Shown here piece by piece: positions 59,501-64,000 of a stretch of DNA of 64,000 nt. Position 1 is the first letter of the stretch; the number at the start of each line of letters is the position of its first letter. The DNA is from Agromyces cerinus (GTDB taxonomy: Bacteria > Actinomycetota > Actinomycetes > Actinomycetales > Microbacteriaceae), in the NCBI RefSeq assembly GCF_016907835.1, contig NZ_JAFBCT010000001.1:1922001-1986000 (forward strand), in the 5' to 3' direction. The notes below the pieces were generated by a model. That model did no database searches. It had not been told where the DNA came from and saw only the letters and a program-made list of their open reading frames with translations. Position numbers and translations under genes: made by a program.

Positions 59501-62500
59501 TCAGTGGTTGCGCCGTCTCGGCCAGACCGCGCGGCGAACACGCTGCCCCGGTTCGAGGAGCCAGCACTGCCCCGCCCCGTCGTCGAGCAGGGGCGGCAGC
59601 TCTCGGGAGCGCACGAGTGCCCGGTACTCCCCCGCGCCGCCGTGCACGACGAGCCCGGCCTCCTCGCGGAGCGCTGCCGTCAACGACCAGCTCGCCGCCC
59701 ATGCCTCCGCGTCGCCGACGATCACCGGCGGGGACGCATCGAGCCGGTGCGCGGCGACGGCGGCCCTGACGGCGGACTCCCCGCCGGCGACGAGGACGAT
59801 CGCGGTTCGCCCGGCCTCGGTGATCACCGCCGCGGCCGCGCGGGGCTCGGCAGCGGCGATGGCATACGGGAGCTCGGGACGCAGCCGGAGCGGCGGAACC
59901 GTGGGAGAGGCCGGTGCGGCGACCGGCGTCGCCTCGATCACCTGCACTCGGCGCCCGTGCCACTGACCCGCGCCGGCACCGTCGCCCGCGCGCCAGAGCT
60001 CGCCGCGGCCACCGGACTGCACCAGGTCGGAGCGGGCCGCGTGGCGGAGGAGGAGCCGTGCTCCGAACGCCTCACGCAGACCGCTGCCGAGGGCGTGCAG
60101 GTCGGCCGCCGATGCGGCGACCGCGACGCCCCGGCCGCGTCCCTCCCTGACCAGGGACTCCGCCATCGCGAACGCCGCGTGCCGGTACTCCTCGGGCCAG
60201 GCGCGGAACCGGGTGTCGAGGTCGTCGAGCACGACGAGAGCAGGGGGCGCTGCGCCGCCGCGAACCGCCGTCTGCGCCGCAACGAGCCCGTCCCAGACCG
60301 CACTCGACGGCCCGGAGAGCCGGAGTGCGCCCGAAGCGCGGTCGCCTGCCCAACCCGACTCGGTTGTCACCTGTGCGGCGCCAGCCGGCTCGATCGCCGA
60401 CCGTTGGATCGCGGCCCGTTCGATCGCGGCCAGCGCCGTGCTGCGCCCGCTGCCCGGCCTCCCGAGCACGAGGAGGCCGCCGTCGCGTCGCGGCACCCAC
60501 CGCGCAAGGCTGCGACGCTGCCGCTCGGGCTCGTCGACGACGCCGAAGCCGATACCGTCGCCGTCGCCTGCCGGTTCGGCCGTGCTCTGCGCCGGCGTCG
60601 CGGGCGGTCGCAGCGCACCGAGGAGCTCGCGCACGGCATCGGGCGCGATCCGGCCCGGCAGCGGGTCGAGCCACGTACGGCGGGCGCGCGGGAATCCGGC
60701 CGCGCGCTCGCCGACCTCGGCGATCACGGCCGGCGTCGCGATGGCCGAATGGAAGAGCACGGGGCATCCGTCGCCCGGATCGACGACGCCTCGGCCGGGC
60801 AGATCCGACGGGATCTCCGAGGCCGAGGCCGTTCCGACCACCGCCTCGCTGTCGGATCGCTGCAGCACGCGCAACGACACTCGGATGGGACAGTTCGCGG
60901 TGACCTGCTCGCGGACGACACCGTTCGGCCGCTGCGAGGCGAGCACGAGGTGCACCCCGAGCGAACGACCGCGTGCGGCGATGTCGCCGATGACCGCCCC
61001 GAGCTCGGGAAAGCGCTCGATCATCGCCTGGAACTCGTCGACGACGATCACGAGTCGCGACAGGTCGACGTCGTCATCGAGCCCGGCGATGTCACGTGCG
61101 CCCGCCCGAGCGAGCACCGTCTCGCGGTGCGTGAGCTCGGCGCGCAGGCTGAGCACGGCCCGCTCCGCCTCGGAGTCATCGAGGTCGGTCACGATACCGG
61201 TGACGTGCGGCAGGCCCCGTACCGGCTCGAACGCCGCCCCGCCCTTGAAGTCGACGAGGAGGAACGAGACGCGGGCGGGAGGGTGGGCGGCCGAGAGCGC
61301 GACGATCCACGCGAGCAGGAACTCGCTCTTGCCGCTTCCGGTCGTTCCGGCGACGAGCGCGTGCGGGCCGCACCGTGCGAGGTCGAGTTCGACGGCGCCT
61401 CCCGCAGACTGTCCGACGATCACGGCGAGGCTCGATCGGTCGTCACCCTCGTCGGGCCGGCCCTGCACTCGGCCGAGCTCCAGCCGTCGCGGAAGGTCGT
61501 TGGAGCGGTCGCCGAGCCCGGCTCGTTCCGCGACGGCCGCGAGCGAGTGCGCCCACCCGGCGGCCTCCGCGATGCCGACGAGCGAGGGGGCGATCAGCAT
61601 CTCGGCGGTGCCCTGCTGCTGGCGACGCACGACCGCCGCATCGGGGGTCTGCATCGTCACGATCGTGCCGAGACCGGGCGGCAGGTCCGACGCGGTGCGC
61701 GCGACCGCGACGACCATGGCGGGCGGGCGCTCGCCATGGGGAACGAGCGTCGAGGGCCCGAGGGGCCGCTGCCTCCCGTCGGTCGGATCGACGACGACCA
61801 GACCGGTACGCGTGCGGCCCCCGCGGTGCGGCAGCGCACGCAGCCACTCCCAGTGGGCGCCATCGGTGCCCTCCGCGACCTCGATCGCGATCCGCTGCGG
61901 ATGCGCATGATGGGCGAACTGCACGACACTCGCACGTGCGGCCGCCCGCGCGAGGTGGAGTTCGCCCACGAACCCGATCCCGGCTCCGATATCGGCGGTC
62001 ATCGGCGCATCGTCGAGCCTGGCCGCGGCGAGCAGCACCTCACGGTCGCCGGCGTCGACCGGCGCACCATCGACCCGCAGAGCGCTCGCCGCAGCGCCCC
62101 GGCCGAGCACGATCGGCGGCGGGGCAGCCTCGCGCCACGCCGGATGCTCCGACTGCTCGAGCAGTCGCCGCGATGACGGCGAACGCTGCCATGCCGCCCC
62201 TCGCTCGAGGTCGTGTCGCTGCGCGATCTCGGCGACGAGCTCATCGAGCAGTCGCCGCCGCTCGACCGAAGCCCGTCGTCGCAGACGTCGTGCCGAACGT
62301 CGCGCGTCGAGCATCGAGCCGATCGCCACGATCGGGCCGAGCACCGCGAACACGAGTGAGAACGGCGAACCCGTGATCGCCCACAACGCGAGCGCGCCGG
62401 CGACGGGCGCGAGCGACGCGATGAGGGGGAAGCCGGCTCGGGCAGGATCGGCCGGCGCCGGCGGCAGCGCGAGCGGGGTGTCCAGCGAGACTGGGGCGAG

Positions 62501-62515
62501 GTCGAATCGGTCCAC
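59501..62515 (-). CDS. FtsK/SpoIIIE-type ATPase, EccC-like
   Basis: 1004 residues from GTG. Two N-terminal membrane helices (about 28-48, 50-68), a linker with positively charged segments, then two ATPase domains. Domain 1: Walker A ALVAGTTGSGKSEFLLAW (about residue 388) and Walker B RLVIVVDEFQAM, plus SQRPNGVV; complete. Domain 2: [17 protein letters not shown] (about residue 687), where the P-loop lysine is Arg, and ALVVLDDLDTRF; degenerate. Type VII secretion EccC/EssC proteins have three such domains, of which the first drives transport. Here a third is absent. No WXG100 substrate gene is visible. It follows an FHA gene and a transglutaminase gene. Confidence 0.85.
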   Translation of the reverse strand: MDRFDLAPVSLDTPLALPPAPADPARAGFPLIASLAPVAGALALWAITGSPFSLVFAVLGPIVAIGSMLDARRSARRLRRRASVERRRLLDELVAEIAQRHDLERGAAWQRSPSSRRLLEQSEHPAWREAAPPPIVLGRGAAASALRVDGAPVDAGDREVLLAAARLDDAPMTADIGAGIGFVGELHLARAAARASVVQFAHHAHPQRIAIEVAEGTDGAHWEWLRALPHRGGRTRTGLVVVDPTDGRQRPLGPSTLVPHGERPPAMVVAVARTASDLPPGLGTIVTMQTPDAAVVRRQQQGTAEMLIAPSLVGIAEAAGWAHSLAAVAERAGLGDRSNDLPRRLELGRVQGRPDEGDDRSSLAVIVGQSAGGAVELDLARCGPHALVAGTTGSGKSEFLLAWIVALSAAHPPARVSFLLVDFKGGAAFEPVRGLPHVTGIVTDLDDSEAERAVLSLRAELTHRETVLARAGARDIAGLDDDVDLSRLVIVVDEFQAMIERFPELGAVIGDIAARGRSLGVHLVLASQRPNGVVREQVTANCPIRVSLRVLQRSDSEAVVGTASASEIPSDLPGRGVVDPGDGCPVLFHSAIATPAVIAEVGERAAGFPRARRTWLDPLPGRIAPDAVRELLGALRPPATPAQSTAEPAGDGDGIGFGVVDEPERQRRSLARWVPRRDGGLLVLGRPGSGRSTALAAIERAAIQRSAIEPAGAAQVTTESGWAGDRASGALRLSGPSSAVWDGLVAAQTAVRGGAAPPALVVLDDLDTRFRAWPEEYRHAAFAMAESLVREGRGRGVAVAASAADLHALGSGLREAFGARLLLRHAARSDLVQSGGRGELWRAGDGAGAGQWHGRRVQVIEATPVAAPASPTVPPLRLRPELPYAIAAAEPRAAAAVITEAGRTAIVLVAGGESAVRAAVAAHRLDASPPVIVGDAEAWAASWSLTAALREEAGLVVHGGAGEYRALVRSRELPPLLDDGAGQCWLLEPGQRVRRAVWPRRRNH

Positions 62516-62634
62516 CGTGCGATCCGATCACGCGAACCGCCGGGCATCGATCGCGGCGGCCGTCGCGGCGCAGCACCGGCCGACGGTGCGCCTGTGGAGG
62601 ACGAGTCGGCGGCGCAGATGCCGTCGGAAACGTC

Positions 62635-63246
62635 TCAGGAGACGACGAAGAACTGCTCCGCGAGCTCGACCCGGCTCCCCCGCGGCACGAGGTAACGCCG
62701 ACCGGGCTCGCAGCGCATCGCACCGTCATCGGGTCGCCGCACGATCGTGCCATTGCCCGAGAACCGGTCGGCGACCCAGAGCGTGCCGTCGTGCTCCCCG
62801 AACTCGACGTGCGTCTTCGACACCGACAACGAGCGGTCGGCGATCTGCACGAGATGGTCGAACACCTCGCCGGGCTGCGGCAGCGGGCGACGACCGATCA
62901 GGCCCGAACCGAAGACGGTGCGCGTCTCACCGGTGCTGAAGGTCAGCACGAAGCGCGTCGCAGCGGGGGCAGTCGGCAGCGGTTCGTGCATCGCGGGCGC
63001 TGCAGGGGCGAGGAGTTCACCGCCGGCGTCGTCGACCGACCCGATCGCGACTGCCGCGCGGAAGCCGTCGACCGGGATCGAGATCACCCCGCTGTTGCGT
63101 CTGGCGGGCCGTTCGATCACCGTCGTGTCGCCGGGCCGCGGGTCGGGCCGTCGGCGGGATTCGGGGGTCGCGCTCGTCGAGCTGCCGCATTCACCGCAGA
63201 ACATGGCCCCTTCGGGCAGCTCAGCGCCGCAGATCCGACACGTCAC
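62635..63246 (-). CDS. Zinc-ribbon plus FHA domain protein
   Basis: 203 residues. N-terminal zinc ribbon MTCRICGAELPEGAMFCGECGSS (C-x2-C, C-x2-C), a disordered linker with a TTVIERPARR segment that could be a kinase phosphosite (TTV like the ETTxx of GarA/FhaA), and a C-terminal FHA domain: GLIGRRPLPQPGE, DRSLSVSKTHVEF, VADRFSGNGTIVRR. FHA domains bind phosphothreonine. It lies 119 bp upstream of the EccC-like gene and overlaps the transglutaminase gene by 4 bp. EssC of Firmicutes carries FHA domains fused to its N-terminus, so this may be the detached equivalent. Confidence 0.88.
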   Translation of the reverse strand: MTCRICGAELPEGAMFCGECGSSTSATPESRRRPDPRPGDTTVIERPARRNSGVISIPVDGFRAAVAIGSVDDAGGELLAPAAPAMHEPLPTAPAATRFVLTFSTGETRTVFGSGLIGRRPLPQPGEVFDHLVQIADRSLSVSKTHVEFGEHDGTLWVADRFSGNGTIVRRPDDGAMRCEPGRRYLVPRGSRVELAEQFFVVS

Positions 63247-64000
63247 GGACGCCCTCCTCTCCGGGTCACAGCGTACCCGCCGAGCGAGGTGAGCGAGACC
63301 GCCGCCCGCAACCGTTCGCGCAGCGACCGCGGAGCACCGAGACGCTCCTGGAGTTCATCGACCGAGTCCCAGACCAGGAGGTCGTCGCCCTCGGCCGGCC
63401 CATCGGGTGCGAACACGGCACGGTCGACGACCGAGGCGAGCACGAGCGGCGCGAGACCGCCGACCGTCGCCGCCTGCTCGGCACGCGTCGACATGGGCCG
63501 GATCGGATACCCGTAGTCGGCAGCAGAGTCCGCGAACTCCTGCCAGCCGCCCTCGATGCGCTCGACCGCGCTCGGCGCCTTCCGCCGAAGCCTCCGCCGC
63601 CGGACCTTCGCGACGATGATCGCGAGGAACGGGCTCGCGATGACGGCGAGCACGCCGAGCACGATGCCCGACACCCCGAGCACCGCGAGCAGAGTCTGCA
63701 CCCAGGCATCGGCCGAGTCGTCGGGCTCGTCGGGAGGCGTCTCGGGTTCGTTCGCCAGATCATCGACCGGCGTGCGCTCCGCCGGCGGGGGCAGCGCCGA
63801 CTGCGGCCTCGACACGATCGTCGGCTGATCGGGCTCGCGCTCGGGGATCGGGCGCGGGTTCGGGTTCGGGTCGACGGCGATCCAGGCGCCATCGGCGCGC
63901 TGCACCTCGATCCACGCCTGCTTGTCGCCGCTCACGAACCGGGTGACGCCGTCGGGTACGGGGTCGCTCTCGACATCCGATTCGCCCTGCTCCGCCTCGC
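63243..64000 (-). CDS. Transglutaminase-like membrane protein (5' part beyond window)
   Basis: Open to the window end. Visible part: GVTRFVSGDKQAWIEVQRADGAWIAVDPNPNPRP, the end of a transglutaminase-like domain with the catalytic Asp of the 'W-x-x-x-DP-x-P' motif; a Pro/Glu/Asp-rich linker; one membrane helix (VLGVSGIVLGVLAVIASPFLAIIVA) followed by a basic stretch RRRRLRRK; and a cytoplasmic domain of about 110 residues (IEGGWQEFADSAADYGYPI...). The catalytic Cys and His lie outside. Usual neighbours of such proteins are DUF58 and MoxR genes, which would be beyond 64000. Confidence 0.85.
   Translation of the reverse strand, partial: EAEQGESDVESDPVPDGVTRFVSGDKQAWIEVQRADGAWIAVDPNPNPRPIPEREPDQPTIVSRPQSALPPPAERTPVDDLANEPETPPDEPDDSADAWVQTLLAVLGVSGIVLGVLAVIASPFLAIIVAKVRRRRLRRKAPSAVERIEGGWQEFADSAADYGYPIRPMSTRAEQAATVGGLAPLVLASVVDRAVFAPDGPAEGDDLLVWDSVDELQERLGAPRSLRERLRAAVSLTSLGGYAVTRRGGRP

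Noticed and set aside
59141..62176. A 1011-codon plus-strand open frame
   Set aside because: It is antisense to the EccC-like gene and PotD-like gene, rich in Arg/His/Ala/Pro and without any domain; a high-GC shadow frame.
1..64000. tRNA, rRNA, prophage, transposase or integrase genes
   Set aside because: I looked for T-loop/acceptor patterns and recombinase motifs on both strands and found none I could support.

Overview
The window is high-GC actinobacterial DNA (about 70% G+C) and reads like a Microbacteriaceae chromosome such as Agromyces or a close relative. That placement rests on gene content, LAxTG-type surface proteins, very frequent leaderless promoters and a strongly over-represented octamer CGGATGCC; I have no database match to confirm it. 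It is dense, mostly core chromosome. I see no tRNA or rRNA gene, prophage, insertion sequence, CRISPR array or replication origin.

Layout. 1-5.3 kb: the 3' part of an AfsR-like NB-ARC/TPR regulator, then a HAD phosphatase, an MFS exporter and a membrane-anchored glycerophosphodiesterase. 5.4-11.7 kb: a minus-strand run deoR - deoC - aldehyde dehydrogenase - half-length aldehyde dehydrogenase - small protein - SDR/DUF2867 protein, which fits deoxyribose-5-phosphate cleavage followed by acetaldehyde oxidation. 11.8-15.8 kb: a CynX-type MFS protein, then truB - two small membrane proteins - ribF. 15.9-22 kb: a PanE-like reductase, two tandem paralogous LAxTG surface proteins with duplicated promoters, leaders and terminators, and a P-loop nucleoside kinase. 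22-27.8 kb: mutY and the translation cluster nusA - ylxR - infB - rbfA. 27.9-34.4 kb: a cupin-type XRE regulator divergent from a Tat-exported amine oxidase, PhoX alkaline phosphatase with a clear PHO box, and proS. 34.4-43 kb: an APH-like kinase, an RNB ribonuclease, ispG, two paralogous secreted or formerly secreted proteins, and a CoA-transferase/thiolase module. 43-55 kb: LtrA, a SHOCT protein, a two-component system, rseP, dxr, a degenerate phosphopantetheinyl transferase followed by a 56-bp tandem repeat, plsC, a lipoprotein, OsmC, gabT and an asparaginase-II-like gene. 55-59.4 kb: a polyamine-type ABC transporter (potDABC order). 59.5-64 kb: an EccC/FtsK-like ATPase, a zinc-ribbon/FHA protein and a transglutaminase membrane protein cut by the window end.

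How it fits together. The genes dxr, rseP, ispG, proS, nusA, ylxR, infB, rbfA, truB and ribF form the familiar bacterial isoprenoid/translation neighbourhood, here spread out by accessory insertions. Nearly every conserved gene that starts a transcript has a TANNNT hexamer ending 6-7 nt before its start codon, so most should be leaderless. Long perfect palindromes separate convergent genes.

Most interesting points: the duplicated surface-protein locus with three GTCCCC dyads, one lying in the -35/-10 spacer; the PHO box upstream of phoX; the split aldehyde dehydrogenase pair; the 56-bp repeat that copies the end of a gene; the degenerate active sites in the RNB and phosphopantetheinyl transferase proteins; and the genome-signature octamer.
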